Source: SIG440 sp045120135
Lineage (GTDB): Bacteria; Bacillota; Clostridia; Monoglobales; Monoglobaceae
Length of the DNA stretch: 64,000 nt
Direction: 5' to 3'
Assembly: GCA_045120135.1 (NCBI GenBank)
Contig: JBGVEN010000020.1
Coordinates: 62,001 to 126,000, forward strand
Each line of letters begins with the position of its first letter. Positions within the stretch are counted from its first letter, which is position 1. A program made the position numbers and the translations under genes. A model generated the notes under the pieces. That model saw nothing but the letters and a program-made list of their open reading frames with translations, searched no databases and was not told the DNA's origin. Of this stretch, positions 1-8,885 are shown piece by piece.

Positions 1-807
1 GCTGCACACTTTTCAACTATAAAACAGTACTATGACGAAAAGTATGACCGCAACAGCTTTATAAAGAACATTATTTTGGACAACATTCTGCCCAGTGATA
101 TTCTGTACAAAACACGTGAACTTAAGCTTTCTGTTGAGGCTGAAAGGGTGGTATTCCTTATTCGTTCACACAAAACGGTGGAGATATCTTTAGTTGATGT
201 GCTTCAGAACATTTTTCCCGATACTGCAAAAGACTTTATTATCCGTATTGACGACCGTGACGTTGCTGTTGTCCGTGAGGTTAAGAATGGCTCGGATATG
301 GACGAAATATTTAAGCTTGCCCAGGAACTTCACGATACTGTTGCAAGTGAGGCGATGGTTAAGGTTTCGGTCGGAATATCAACTATTGTTGAAACTATTC
401 AGGAGCTTGCCCGTGCATACCGTGAGGCGCGCATTGCCCTTGAGGTTGGCAAGGTATTTGATACCGAAAAGAATATTATCAGCTATGACAATTTGGGTAT
501 AGGAAGACTTATCTATCAGCTTCCCACAACTCTTTGCGAGCTGTTTTTAAACGAGGTATTTAAAAAGGAATCTATTTCTGTTCTTGACAGCGAAACTATC
601 TATACAATCCAGAAGTTCTTTGAAAATAACCTGAATGTTTCTGAAACTTCACGAAAATTGTTTGTTCACAGAAATACTTTGGTTTACCGCCTTGATAAGA
701 TAAAAAAACTTACAGGTCTTGACCTCCGTGAGTTTGACGATGCTATTATATTCAAGGTAGCAATGATGGTCAACAAGTATCTCACATCTGAACCTACCAG
801 ACTTTAA
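1..807 (+). CDS. PucR/CdaR-type helix-turn-helix regulator, 5' end cut off
   Basis: The reading frame is open from the first base, so the N terminus lies outside the window; 268 codons are visible. The C-terminal ~60 residues form a PucR/CdaR-type HTH: a segment around 'NNLNVSETSRKLFVHRNTL' followed by 'VYRLDKIKKLTGLDL', the usual 'hRNTl.YRl..i' signature. The preceding ~150 residues resemble the GGDEF-like middle domain of the CdaR group ('VSVGISTIVETIQELARAYREA'-type region, split here by position). Proteins of this group are transcriptional activators of catabolic genes, but the sensor part is missing, so no ligand can be named. It stops 39 bases before ftsE and may be co-transcribed with it. 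Confidence 0.75.
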   Translation, partial: AAHFSTIKQYYDEKYDRNSFIKNIILDNILPSDILYKTRELKLSVEAERVVFLIRSHKTVEISLVDVLQNIFPDTAKDFIIRIDDRDVAVVREVKNGSDMDEIFKLAQELHDTVASEAMVKVSVGISTIVETIQELARAYREARIALEVGKVFDTEKNIISYDNLGIGRLIYQLPTTLCELFLNEVFKKESISVLDSETIYTIQKFFENNLNVSETSRKLFVHRNTLVYRLDKIKKLTGLDLREFDDAIIFKVAMMVNKYLTSEPTRL

Positions 808-846
808 AGACTGTTTTACAGATTGCCAACACTAAAGGAGAATGTA

Positions 847-1536
847 ATGATTGAATTTAACAATGTATCCAAAACCTATGAGGATACGGGAGTAAGAGCG
901 TTAAGCGATGTTTCGTTTTCCATAGATAAGGGGGAATTTGTTTTCCTGGTTGGACCTTCGGGCGCAGGCAAATCTACCCTCAGTAAGCTTATTATAAAGG
1001 AAGAGACCCCCGATGTGGGAGATATCCGTGTAAATACCTTTGAGCTTAATTCGCTCCATAAAAAGGAAATTCCCTATCTACGCAGAAGTGTGGGAATGAT
1101 GTTTCAGGACTTTCGTCTTCTTCCCAACAAAACTGTATATGAGAATGTTGCCTTTGCAATGCAGGTTATAGGTGCATCACGAGGCGAAATTCGCAGAAAT
1201 GTTCCCAATGTCCTGTCACTTGTAGGACTTGCTCATAAGGCGAGAATGAAGCCCGGCCAGCTTTCGGGTGGAGAGCAGCAGAGAGTTTCGCTTGCCCGTG
1301 CCTTGGTAAACAAGCCTCCGGTTATTATTGCGGACGAGCCTACCGCAAATCTTGACCCGGAAACCTCGGACCAGATAATGCAACTTCTGGACGAGGTTAA
1401 CAAAAGAGGGACAACAATGATTGTTACAACCCACGCAAAGAATTATGTTGACACAATGCATAAAAGGGTTTTGGAATTCAGAGACGGTGTTCTGATTCGT
1501 GACGAAAAAGAAGGGGCTTACGACTATGATATTTAG
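847..1536 (+). CDS. ftsE: Cell division ATP-binding protein FtsE
   Basis: ABC-type ATPase of 229 residues. Walker A 'GPSGAGKST', Q-loop 'FQDFRLLPNKTVYENV', signature 'LSGGEQQRV', Walker B 'VIIADEPTANLDP' and the switch His ('VTTHAK') are all present. FtsE pairs with membrane protein FtsX and drives peptidoglycan hydrolase activation at the septum or sidewall. The start is ATG 847, placed 7 bases behind AAAGGAG; an in-frame TTG at 823 has no comparable ribosome binding site. The end overlaps ftsX by 11 bases, the usual coupling for this pair. The start choice is firm and the family assignment is firm. Confidence 0.95.
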   Translation: MIEFNNVSKTYEDTGVRALSDVSFSIDKGEFVFLVGPSGAGKSTLSKLIIKEETPDVGDIRVNTFELNSLHKKEIPYLRRSVGMMFQDFRLLPNKTVYENVAFAMQVIGASRGEIRRNVPNVLSLVGLAHKARMKPGQLSGGEQQRVSLARALVNKPPVIIADEPTANLDPETSDQIMQLLDEVNKRGTTMIVTTHAKNYVDTMHKRVLEFRDGVLIRDEKEGAYDYDI

Positions 1537-2416
1537 AAATGCAAAGTATTTTTTCGCACAGGGCGTAAAGGGACTTGTGTCAAACAGCCTTATGACCCTT
1601 GCATCAATAGGTATAGTTATCGCGAGCCTTGTTCTGTTTGGCGTGTTTGTTTTGTTTGGAATGAACATAAATAATATCGGCGAACAGATTAAGGACCAGT
1701 GCGAAATTAACGTATATATGCCAAACGATATGAGCCGTGACGATGTCCGTGCCATAGGCAGTCAGCTTGGAATGATTGAATTTGTTAAGGAAGCCCGCCT
1801 TTACACCAAGGAAGAACGCCTCCAGAATTATAAGGAGGGTGTTCATCAGGACCAGGCAGAGGTAATCAATACACTTGAAACCGACAATCCCCTGCGTGAT
1901 GCCTATGTGCTGTCGCTTACTGATGTTCGCAAAGCTAACGCTGTTGCAATCGAGGCGGCAAAAATTAAAGGGGTTGAGGAAGTTACAAACCGTCAGGATT
2001 TGATTCAGTCAATCTTATCCATAACCAACACGGTTAAGCATATCAGTATGTGGTTGCTTCTTATTCTTGCAGCAATCTCGATATTTATTATTTCCAACAC
2101 AATTAAGATTGGTATGTTTGCAAGGCGTAAGGAGATAAATATTATGAAGTTTGTCGGTGCAACCGACTGGTTCATAAGATGGCCCTTTATAATAGAAGGT
2201 ATGCTTCTTGGTGCGGTAGGTGCCGCCGTGGCGATATGTATAGTATTGTTTGGCTACGGCTCTGTTTTTGTCAATCTGCAAAGCTTTATGGGCAATATAA
2301 AGCTGCTTGAGGCATCCGAAATATTTAATGTGATTATAATTGGCTTTTTTACAATGGGAATGACAATTGGTATGGCAGGAAGTGCTATGTCACTAAGAAA
2401 GCACCTGCATGTATAA
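1526..2416 (+). CDS. ftsX: Cell division permease-like protein FtsX
   Basis: A 296-residue FtsX: an N-terminal membrane segment (~20-45), a large extracellular loop (~50-165) and three C-terminal membrane segments (~175-200, 220-250, 265-290) matching the FtsX/MacB fold. The motif 'ARRKEINIMKFVGATDWFI' between the second and third membrane segments is typical. ATG 1526 is chosen because it lies inside the ftsE end with AAGGGG 9 bases upstream; the upstream GTG 1499 is embedded in ftsE. FtsX carries the signal from FtsE to an extracellular hydrolase, and the next gene encodes a suitable partner with a coiled coil. Confidence 0.95.
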   Translation: MIFRNAKYFFAQGVKGLVSNSLMTLASIGIVIASLVLFGVFVLFGMNINNIGEQIKDQCEINVYMPNDMSRDDVRAIGSQLGMIEFVKEARLYTKEERLQNYKEGVHQDQAEVINTLETDNPLRDAYVLSLTDVRKANAVAIEAAKIKGVEEVTNRQDLIQSILSITNTVKHISMWLLLILAAISIFIISNTIKIGMFARRKEINIMKFVGATDWFIRWPFIIEGMLLGAVGAAVAICIVLFGYGSVFVNLQSFMGNIKLLEASEIFNVIIIGFFTMGMTIGMAGSAMSLRKHLHV

Positions 2417-2437
2417 AAACAGATAGGAGTGGTATTG

Positions 2438-3589
2438 TTGAACCGAAGAACAGTAAGGTGGATTTCCATTATTATTGCAGCGGTTTTTCTGCTCGGAACA
2501 GTTTCGTCTATTGTGTTTGAAATGGCGTACGCATCGTCGACACAGCAGAAAATAAATCAGCAACAGCAGAAAAAGAACGAAGCTCAACAAAAGATAAATG
2601 CGGCAAATTCAAAAAAGGCAAAAACCCTTGCGGAAAAGGAACGCCTTGAACGGGAGGCCGGAGAACTCCAGACTAAAATCGAAGCACTGGACAAGGTTAT
2701 TGCCGAAACCAAGGCAGACCTCGCAGTTGAGGAAGAAAAACTTGAGGTTGCCACCAATAAGGCAAACGAAAAATACGATATTTTTCAGGAACGCTTCAGA
2801 GTTATGTGCGAACAGGGCGAGGTAAGCTATCTTGAAATTCTGCTCTCGGCAAAGAGCTTTGGCGACTTTGTGGATAAAGCTGAAATTATGAAAGAAATTT
2901 CACGATATGACAAAGAAGTTTTTGACGAGATGGATGAGGCTCGTAAGCAGATTGAAAAATCCCGTGACGAGATTGTAAAGCTCAAGGAAACTCAGGAAAG
3001 CTCTGCAAAAGATTTGGCAGGTCAGAAATCTGCGCTTGTTGCGAAGCAGCAGGAACAGGCAAACTACATAAAGGAGCTTGAAAAGGATACAGCAGCATAT
3101 CAGAAAATCATTGATGAAGCTGATGCTGCGATGGCAAGTCTTCGTGCGTCGGTATCCGGTTCTCTTAGTACATCTTCAAAGGGTGCAAAGTATGTAGGTG
3201 GTGAGTTTGCGTGGCCGACTCCAAGCTGTTACTACATAACATCGCATTTCTCACCTCGACGCAAAAATCCGGTGTCTGGTGTTTATAAGCGGCATACCGG
3301 TACAGACATCGGTGCATCATACGGTGCGGCTATTGTTGCGGCAAACTCCGGAACAGTTACTCTTGCTGGTTGGAATTCCGGTTATGGCAACTGCGTAATA
3401 ATCGACCACGGCGGCGGTCGTGCAACACTTTATGCTCATATGAGTGCGTTCAGCGTTTCAAAGGGTCAGACGGTCTCAAAGGGTCAACGAATTGGCTCGG
3501 TCGGCTCTACAGGTAATTCAACAGGTCCCCATCTGCATTTTGAAGTTCTGATTAACGGTGCTGCTGTTGACCCGATGCAATTCTTCTAA
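2438..3589 (+). CDS. Murein hydrolase or activator with coiled coil and M23 domain (PcsB/EnvC/CwlO-like arrangement)
   Basis: About 383 residues. After an N-terminal hydrophobic segment (~7-32, signal peptide or anchor) comes a long Lys/Glu/Gln-rich coiled coil (~35-245), a Ser/Thr linker, and a C-terminal LytM/M23 peptidase domain (~265-380). The zinc and catalytic motifs are present: 'RHTGTDIGA' (HxxxxD) and 'GPHLHFEV' (HLH). Coiled-coil hydrolases next to ftsEX (PcsB in streptococci, EnvC in E. coli, CwlO in Bacillus) are activated by FtsEX, so this is the likely client. The start is TTG, either 2435 or 2438, behind AGGAG at 2425-2429; no ATG fits. It is 12-20 bases after ftsX. Confidence 0.88.
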   Translation: MNRRTVRWISIIIAAVFLLGTVSSIVFEMAYASSTQQKINQQQQKKNEAQQKINAANSKKAKTLAEKERLEREAGELQTKIEALDKVIAETKADLAVEEEKLEVATNKANEKYDIFQERFRVMCEQGEVSYLEILLSAKSFGDFVDKAEIMKEISRYDKEVFDEMDEARKQIEKSRDEIVKLKETQESSAKDLAGQKSALVAKQQEQANYIKELEKDTAAYQKIIDEADAAMASLRASVSGSLSTSSKGAKYVGGEFAWPTPSCYYITSHFSPRRKNPVSGVYKRHTGTDIGASYGAAIVAANSGTVTLAGWNSGYGNCVIIDHGGGRATLYAHMSAFSVSKGQTVSKGQRIGSVGSTGNSTGPHLHFEVLINGAAVDPMQFF

Positions 3590-3611
3590 AATTACAGTGA
3601 ATAATTTTGAC

Positions 3612-3647
3612 TCACCTGCATAATATTTTTATATATTGTGCAGGTGA
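3612..3647 (+). terminator. Stem-loop between the M23 gene and ctpA
   Basis: Arms 3612-3626 and 3633-3647 pair over 15 positions with one mismatch, around a 6-base A/T loop. There is no clean T-run after it, so it may be a weak terminator or an mRNA-stabilising hairpin rather than a full stop. Confidence 0.5.
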
Positions 3648-3677
3648 CTGTGCGTTTTGCAGGAAAGGCAAAAAGTT

Positions 3678-4853
3678 ATGTATATAAAAAAATCTGTTTT
3701 AATTGTGTGTGCCATAGTACTTGTTATTGTTACTGCTCTTAGCACCATAATGGTTGTAAATCCTTTTGGTGCACTTCAGTTTGATGACCTTTTAAAATTT
3801 AATACGGGCATTTCGGTTCTCAATCGCTATTATTATGAAGATGTAGACAAAGATTCATTGCTCGATGGTGCTCTTGCGGGGGTTGCGTACAGCGTAGAGG
3901 ACCCCTACACGGTGTATATGAATAAAGAGGTTGCGGACAGCTTTGTAGAGAATATGGAATCCGACGATTATGCAGGCGTGGGTCTTTATATATCAGGTGA
4001 TGCACAGGATGGCAGAGTGACGGTAGTATCTCCGCTTTCCGGCTCTCCGGCAGAAAAGGCAGGAATCGTTTCAGGTGACAAAATCCTTGAGGTGAACGGA
4101 GAGCTTGTGTCGGCTGATGCCATAGACGATGCGGCAAGCAAAATGAAGGGTCCGGAGGACACTCACGTTACGATTAAGCTTTTGAAAAAGAGCTCAGGTA
4201 AAACAGAAGAGATTACATTGACAAGAGCTATTATAAAACGCGAGACGGTAACTTCTGAAATGCTGGATGACCAGATAGGATATATTCAGATTAGTCAGTT
4301 TGCATTACACACGTGTGAAGAGTTTGCCAACCATTTTAATGGACTTGTAGGTAAAGGAATGAAAAAACTGGTTATAGACCTCCGCAATAATCCGGGCGGG
4401 TATGTAGAGGTTGCAGTTAGGCTTGCAGATAATTTTCTTGAAAGTGATAAAACAATAGTTTATACTCTTGATAAAAACGGCAAGCGTCATGATTACACTT
4501 CAACCGAGGCAAAAACCGGACTGCCATTGGTGATTATCACAAACGGCGGCAGTGCAAGTGCAAGCGAAATACTTGTGGGGGCACTCAAGGATTACGGACT
4601 TGTTACGGTGGTGGGTGAAAAGACCTTTGGCAAGGGCGTTACCCAGATTCCGTATACTTTCCTTGACGGAAGCATGATGAAGATAACCGACTCAAGATAT
4701 TATACGCCAAATGGTGTTTGCATTGATAAACAAGGCGTTGAACCGGATGTTAAGGTCGAAATGTCTGAGGAAAAGGCGGCAGCGCTGTCAGAACTTACTC
4801 TTGAGGAAGACGACCAACTGAAAAAGGCTGTTGAAGTTTTAAAAAATAAATAA
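3678..4853 (+). CDS. ctpA: Carboxyl-terminal processing protease, S41 family
   Basis: 391 residues: N-terminal membrane anchor (~5-28), PDZ domain (~90-180, 'DYAGVGLYISGD' and 'SPAEKAGIVSGDKI'), then the S41 peptidase core. The nucleophile block 'GGSASASEI' (~290-298) and the Lys block 'GEKTFGKGV' supply the Ser/Lys dyad. It acts outside the membrane on exported or envelope proteins. Position next to ftsEX and an M23 hydrolase suggests a role in turning over wall-hydrolase partners, which is inference. ATG 3678 is chosen with AGGAAAGG 10 bases upstream; an in-frame alternative at 3657 lacks one. Confidence 0.93.
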   Translation: MYIKKSVLIVCAIVLVIVTALSTIMVVNPFGALQFDDLLKFNTGISVLNRYYYEDVDKDSLLDGALAGVAYSVEDPYTVYMNKEVADSFVENMESDDYAGVGLYISGDAQDGRVTVVSPLSGSPAEKAGIVSGDKILEVNGELVSADAIDDAASKMKGPEDTHVTIKLLKKSSGKTEEITLTRAIIKRETVTSEMLDDQIGYIQISQFALHTCEEFANHFNGLVGKGMKKLVIDLRNNPGGYVEVAVRLADNFLESDKTIVYTLDKNGKRHDYTSTEAKTGLPLVIITNGGSASASEILVGALKDYGLVTVVGEKTFGKGVTQIPYTFLDGSMMKITDSRYYTPNGVCIDKQGVEPDVKVEMSEEKAAALSELTLEEDDQLKKAVEVLKNK

Positions 4854-4871
4854 TTTTGCGGAGGAAAAACG

Positions 4872-5618
4872 GTGGTTATAGGCATTGTTACCGAAGCAAA
4901 AGATAAAAATATTCTTCAAAAAATTTTTAAGTTTTTAACTGTTAAAATAATTGAAGCAAAGGAAAACCCGTTTAAATTAGTAAATGTGACTATCCCGTAC
5001 ACAAAGCAAAAGCTTGAAAAAATGAATTTGCGGTATAGCCTGCGGCTAAAGAATAGAATTATAAAAAAAGCAAGTAAATATGGTACTCAGCAGTTGCTTG
5101 TGTCGCGAACCATTATGTGTGCGGCTTTTGAAAACTGGAGTGAGCCATTGATTGCACCGGTTAATGAAGGGAAGTTACTTCTGTTAAAGCTTGCGCCTGA
5201 GTGTATCAGAAAAACTGCAAACCAAATTGGTGAAAAGCTAATTAATCAAGTTGTTTGTATAAGCGATTCCGAAATGGATAGAATAAGTGAGTATCTGGTT
5301 CGGGAATTGTGTTATGACACAAAAAGGATAACAATTGTGACGCAAAACCATGAGCGTGCAGAAAAATTCAGCGAAGCATTTTTTGAGGAAAGCGGATTGC
5401 TTGTTGATATACGAACGGATTTGCCAAAGCAACAGGGAGTCTTAATAGAAGTTGATGACGGATATATAAAAATCGGGAAGGACCTCTATATCAAAGATAT
5501 AGACTTTGGGTACAAGCTTTTTGAGTTTGATGTAAAATCGGTTGATATTGCAGCGTGCCTCAAGGGAACTCCAATGCTTAAATTTAAAGGGATTTACAGC
5601 TATGAGAAAAAAGGTTGA
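4872..5618 (+). CDS. Protein of unknown function, 248 residues
   Basis: I do not recognise this protein. It starts with GTG 4872 behind GGAGGAAAA and is an intact 248-codon gene 18 bases after ctpA, so translation is likely. The composition is Lys- and Ile-rich with no signal peptide and no clear membrane segment; the N-terminal third is basic ('RLKNRIIKKASKYG' near residue 57-70), which could contact nucleic acid or membrane lipid. Cysteines are scattered (~78, 111, 127, 145) with no metal-binding spacing. The gene is AT-richer than ctpA. Its last three bases lie inside the greA promoter. Secretion or envelope function is only suggested by the operon. Confidence 0.7.
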   Translation: MVIGIVTEAKDKNILQKIFKFLTVKIIEAKENPFKLVNVTIPYTKQKLEKMNLRYSLRLKNRIIKKASKYGTQQLLVSRTIMCAAFENWSEPLIAPVNEGKLLLLKLAPECIRKTANQIGEKLINQVVCISDSEMDRISEYLVRELCYDTKRITIVTQNHERAEKFSEAFFEESGLLVDIRTDLPKQQGVLIEVDDGYIKIGKDLYIKDIDFGYKLFEFDVKSVDIAACLKGTPMLKFKGIYSYEKKG

Positions 5619-5643
5619 CATTGTGGCAGGCTTGTTATATAAT
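5615..5643 (+). promoter_or_regulatory. Sigma-A promoter of greA-lysS
   Basis: A perfect consensus: TTGACA at 5615-5620, a 17-base spacer, TATAAT at 5638-5643. It overlaps the stop codon of the preceding gene and gives a leader of about 90 bases before greA. Confidence 0.9.
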
Positions 5644-5742
5644 ATATAAATTGTATGTGTAAAATTGACTGGAATTCAGCTTTATCAGCTCACGGTAAAG
5701 CCACGGCAAAATGGTATATTTGTGAGCAGGAGGTTTATTAAT

Positions 5743-6219
5743 ATGGAAAACAAACAGATTATGCTGACAGATGAGGGACTTTTAAAGCTTGAAAATGAGC
5801 TTGAAATGCTTAAAACACAGAAACGTCAGGAGGTCGCTGAGAAGATTAAGGTAGCAAGAGGCTTCGGCGATTTATCAGAAAACTCTGAGTATGACGCAGC
5901 CAAGGAAGAACAGGCTCAGGTTGAAGCAAGAATTGTTCAGCTTGAGAATATGCTGAAAAATGCAAAAATTATTGATCAGGACGATATTGATGTAAACAAG
6001 GTAAGTATTGGTACACGTGTAAAGGTGTATGATGAGGAGTTCGACGAAGAGCTGGAATACAGCATCGTTGGTTCAACCGAGGCAGACCCGGATATGTTTA
6101 AAATATCGGACGAATCTCCGGTAGGTAAGGCTCTTATCGGCAGAAATATTGGCGAGACAGTTGATGTTGAAACCCCCGGCGGAGTTTTCAAACTTAAAAT
6201 ATTGAGCATAAATAAGTAA
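5743..6219 (+). CDS. greA: Transcription elongation factor GreA
   Basis: 158 residues, the normal GreA length. The N-terminal coiled coil carries the acidic tip motif 'ARGFGDLSENSEYDAAKEEQ', which inserts into the RNA polymerase secondary channel and stimulates cleavage of backtracked RNA. The C-terminal FKBP-like domain ends with 'GGVFKLKILSI'. ATG 5743 sits 5 bases behind CAGGAGGTTT; an upstream in-frame ATG at 5665 would add 26 residues and has no Shine-Dalgarno sequence. lysS follows after 17 bases, so the two are probably one transcript from the promoter at 5615. Confidence 0.96.
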   Translation: MENKQIMLTDEGLLKLENELEMLKTQKRQEVAEKIKVARGFGDLSENSEYDAAKEEQAQVEARIVQLENMLKNAKIIDQDDIDVNKVSIGTRVKVYDEEFDEELEYSIVGSTEADPDMFKISDESPVGKALIGRNIGETVDVETPGGVFKLKILSINK

Positions 6220-6236
6220 GACAGGAGGAAAAAGCA

Positions 6237-7733
6237 GTGAGTGAAAACAACAGACAAAACGAGCAGGTACAAGATATAGGTCAGCTTATGAAGGTAAGAC
6301 GCGACAAGCTGGCAGAACTGCAGGCAGAAGGCGAAAATCCCTTTGATGTGACAACCTATAATCAGGAATATCACACCAATGATATAATTGATAAATTTGA
6401 TGAGATGGAAGGCAAACAGGTTAGCATTGCCGGTCGTCTTATGTCTAAGCGTGTTATGGGTAAGGCTTCATTCTTTGACCTTCGTGACAGATGTGGCAAG
6501 GTTCAGCTTTATGTTACCCGTGACGATATGGGTGAAGAAGTATACAGAAAGTTTAAAAAGCTGGATATTGGTGATTTAGTAGGCGTTACAGGCGAAGTTT
6601 TCAGAACTCAGAAAGGTGAGATTTCTGTTCGCACGAACGGCTACACACTTCTCAGTAAGTCGCTTTTGCCCTTACCTGAAAAGTTCCATGGTCTTCGTGA
6701 TACGGATCTCAGATACCGTCAGCGCTATGTTGATTTGATTGTCAACCCTGAGGTTAAACGTACATTTGAAATAAGAAGCAAAATTATAACAGCAATCCGC
6801 AACTATCTGGATAGTCGCGGATATATGGAGGTTGATACACCTATTCTCAACACCATTCCAGGTGGTGCAGCAGCACGTCCGTTTATTACACATCACAATA
6901 CTCTTGATATTGATATGTATATGCGTATTGCACCGGAGCTTTATCTCAAACGCCTTATTGTCGGCGGGTTTGAGAGAGTTTACGAAATGGGCAGACAGTT
7001 CCGTAACGAGGGTATGGATATAAAGCATAATCCTGAGTTCACAACAATGGAGGTTTATGAAGCATACACTGATTACGAGGGTATGATGAACCTTACAGAA
7101 AGTCTTATTTCAACCGTTGCACAGGAAGTTCTCGGTACAACCAAGATTACATACCAGGGAACAGAGCTTGACCTTGCACCCGGTTGGGCACGAATGACAA
7201 TGATTGAATCAATCAAGAAGTTTGCGGGTATTGATTTTGCTGAAACAACCACAGATGCCGAGGCTGAAGCCCTTGCGAAATCTGTTGGTATTGAGGTTGA
7301 AAAGGGTATGACCCGTGGCGAGATTATTAACCTTGCGTTTGAAGAAAAGGTTGAGGACAACCTCGTTCAGCCGACATTCATTTACGAATATCCGGTTGAG
7401 GTTTCACCTCTTGCGAAGAGATACAAGGATAACCCTGCATTCACAGAGAGATTTGAAGTGTTTATTCTTGGCTGTGAATACGGCAATGCATTTAGCGAAC
7501 TTAACGACCCCATTGACCAAAAGGAACGCTTTATGAAACAGGTTGAAAAGCGTGAAAAGGGCGATGAGGAAGCAAATATGATGGACGACGATTTTGTTAC
7601 CGCACTTGAATATGGTCTGCCTCCCACGGGCGGCCTTGGTATCGGTATCGACAGACTTGTTATGCTCCTTACAGATAGTGCATCAATCCGTGATGTTTTG
7701 CTCTTCCCGACAATGAAGCCGTTGGATAAATAA
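6237..7733 (+). CDS. lysS: Lysyl-tRNA synthetase, class II
   Basis: 498 residues. The anticodon-binding OB fold (~65-165, 'VSIAGRLMSKRVMGKASFF') is followed by the class II catalytic core with motif 2 'RQFRNEGMDIKHNPEFT' and motif 3 'GLGIGIDRLVMLL'. It charges tRNA-Lys with lysine in the cytosol. GTG 6237 is set by ACAGGAGGAA 6 bases upstream. The greA-lysS pairing is common in Clostridia. A tRNA-Lys gene occurs elsewhere in the window at 62786. Confidence 0.97.
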   Translation: MSENNRQNEQVQDIGQLMKVRRDKLAELQAEGENPFDVTTYNQEYHTNDIIDKFDEMEGKQVSIAGRLMSKRVMGKASFFDLRDRCGKVQLYVTRDDMGEEVYRKFKKLDIGDLVGVTGEVFRTQKGEISVRTNGYTLLSKSLLPLPEKFHGLRDTDLRYRQRYVDLIVNPEVKRTFEIRSKIITAIRNYLDSRGYMEVDTPILNTIPGGAAARPFITHHNTLDIDMYMRIAPELYLKRLIVGGFERVYEMGRQFRNEGMDIKHNPEFTTMEVYEAYTDYEGMMNLTESLISTVAQEVLGTTKITYQGTELDLAPGWARMTMIESIKKFAGIDFAETTTDAEAEALAKSVGIEVEKGMTRGEIINLAFEEKVEDNLVQPTFIYEYPVEVSPLAKRYKDNPAFTERFEVFILGCEYGNAFSELNDPIDQKERFMKQVEKREKGDEEANMMDDDFVTALEYGLPPTGGLGIGIDRLVMLLTDSASIRDVLLFPTMKPLDK

Positions 7734-7746
7734 GACACCAGTGTTT

Positions 7747-7776
7747 ACAGGCAGCACCGCATTTGGTGTTGCCTGT
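7747..7776 (+). terminator. Hairpin after lysS
   Basis: Arms 7747-7758 and 7765-7776 pair over 12 positions including one G-T pair, with a 6-base loop. The downstream tract is only ATTCTTA, so termination may be partial; the DAHP synthase gene begins 24 bases later. Confidence 0.6.
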
Positions 7777-7799
7777 ATTCTTAGAAAGAAGGATTTAAA

Positions 7800-8828
7800 A
7801 TGAGTATGATTTTTGAACGGAAACTGCCTATACCTATGGAGGTAAAAGAGCTTTATCCTGTAACAGCGGAGATTGAAATGCTAATTTCAAAAAGAGCCGT
7901 TGAAATCAGAGATATCTTTACCGGCAAATCGGACAGGCTTGTCCTTATCATAGGTCCGTGCTCGGCAGATAATGAAGATAGCGTTATAGACTACATTTCC
8001 AAACTCCGTGATGTTCAGGAAAAGGTAGCGGATAAAATTCTTATTATTCCCCGCATTTATACCAACAAGCCAAGAACAACAGGTGATGGCTATAAGGGAA
8101 TGCTGCATCAGCCTAATCCCAATGAAAAACCCGATATGTATAAGGGCATTGTTGCAATACGTCAGATGCATCTGAGAGCGCTTAAGGAAACCGGCTTTTC
8201 TTGTGCTGATGAGATGCTGTATCCTGAAAACTACAGATATCTGAGTGACCTTTTGGCGTATGTTGCAATTGGTGCACGCTCGGTTGAAAATCAGCAACAC
8301 CGCCTGACAGCAAGTGGTCTTGATATCCCTGTAGGCATGAAAAATCCTACCAGCGGCGATATTTCGGTTATGATGAATTCAATTACTGCCGCCCAGCATA
8401 AGCACACATTTCTTTACCGTGGCTGGGAGGTTCATTCTGAGGGCAATCCTTGCGCTCACGCAATTCTTCGCGGCTATGTGAACAAGCATGGTCAGGCTAT
8501 GCCAAACTATCATTTTGAGGACCTTTTGCATCTTGCTGAAAACTACAGCCAGTCGGGACTTCAAAACCCCGGCGTGATTATTGATACAAACCACGCAAAC
8601 TCCGGTAAAAAGTACCTTGAACAGGTTAGAATAGCCAAAGAAGTTCTTCATAGTTGCCGTCACGATGCGGAAGTTAAAAAGCTGGTTAAAGGATTTATGA
8701 TTGAAAGCTATATCGAAGACGGTGCTCAAAAAATTGGCGAGTGCATCTACGGAAAATCCATTACTGACCCTTGCCTCGGTTGGGAAAAAACGGAAAAACT
8801 CATATTTGATATGGCGGATTTACTGTAA
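7800..8828 (+). CDS. 3-deoxy-7-phosphoheptulonate synthase (DAHP synthase, class I, AroF/G/H type)
   Basis: 342 residues, matching the E. coli AroF/G/H type. Motifs: 'IIGPCSADNEDSV', 'KPRTTGDGYKG', 'GARSVENQQHR', 'GMKNPTSGD' and 'DTNHANSGKK'. It condenses phosphoenolpyruvate with erythrose-4-phosphate, the first step of the shikimate route. No regulatory ACT or chorismate mutase domain is attached. No other shikimate gene is adjacent; the only related gene in the window is trpB near the right end. ATG 7800 follows AAGAAGG by 7 bases. Which aromatic amino acid inhibits it cannot be read from the sequence. Confidence 0.93.
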   Translation: MSMIFERKLPIPMEVKELYPVTAEIEMLISKRAVEIRDIFTGKSDRLVLIIGPCSADNEDSVIDYISKLRDVQEKVADKILIIPRIYTNKPRTTGDGYKGMLHQPNPNEKPDMYKGIVAIRQMHLRALKETGFSCADEMLYPENYRYLSDLLAYVAIGARSVENQQHRLTASGLDIPVGMKNPTSGDISVMMNSITAAQHKHTFLYRGWEVHSEGNPCAHAILRGYVNKHGQAMPNYHFEDLLHLAENYSQSGLQNPGVIIDTNHANSGKKYLEQVRIAKEVLHSCRHDAEVKKLVKGFMIESYIEDGAQKIGECIYGKSITDPCLGWEKTEKLIFDMADLL

Positions 8829-8833
8829 AATCA

Positions 8834-8864
8834 ATGCCCGTCCGGTCAGGTCGGGCATATTTTG
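8834..8864 (+). terminator. Terminator after DAHP synthase
   Basis: Arms ATGCCCG (8834-8840) and CGGGCAT (8852-8858) form a 7-bp G/C-rich stem with an 11-base loop, followed by ATTTTG. Confidence 0.65.
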
Positions 8865-8885
8865 CTGAATAGAAGGTGTTTTTAA

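Noticed and set aside
1216..1755. 179-codon minus-strand frame across ftsE and ftsX
   Set aside because: Shadow of two strongly conserved genes with no independent support.
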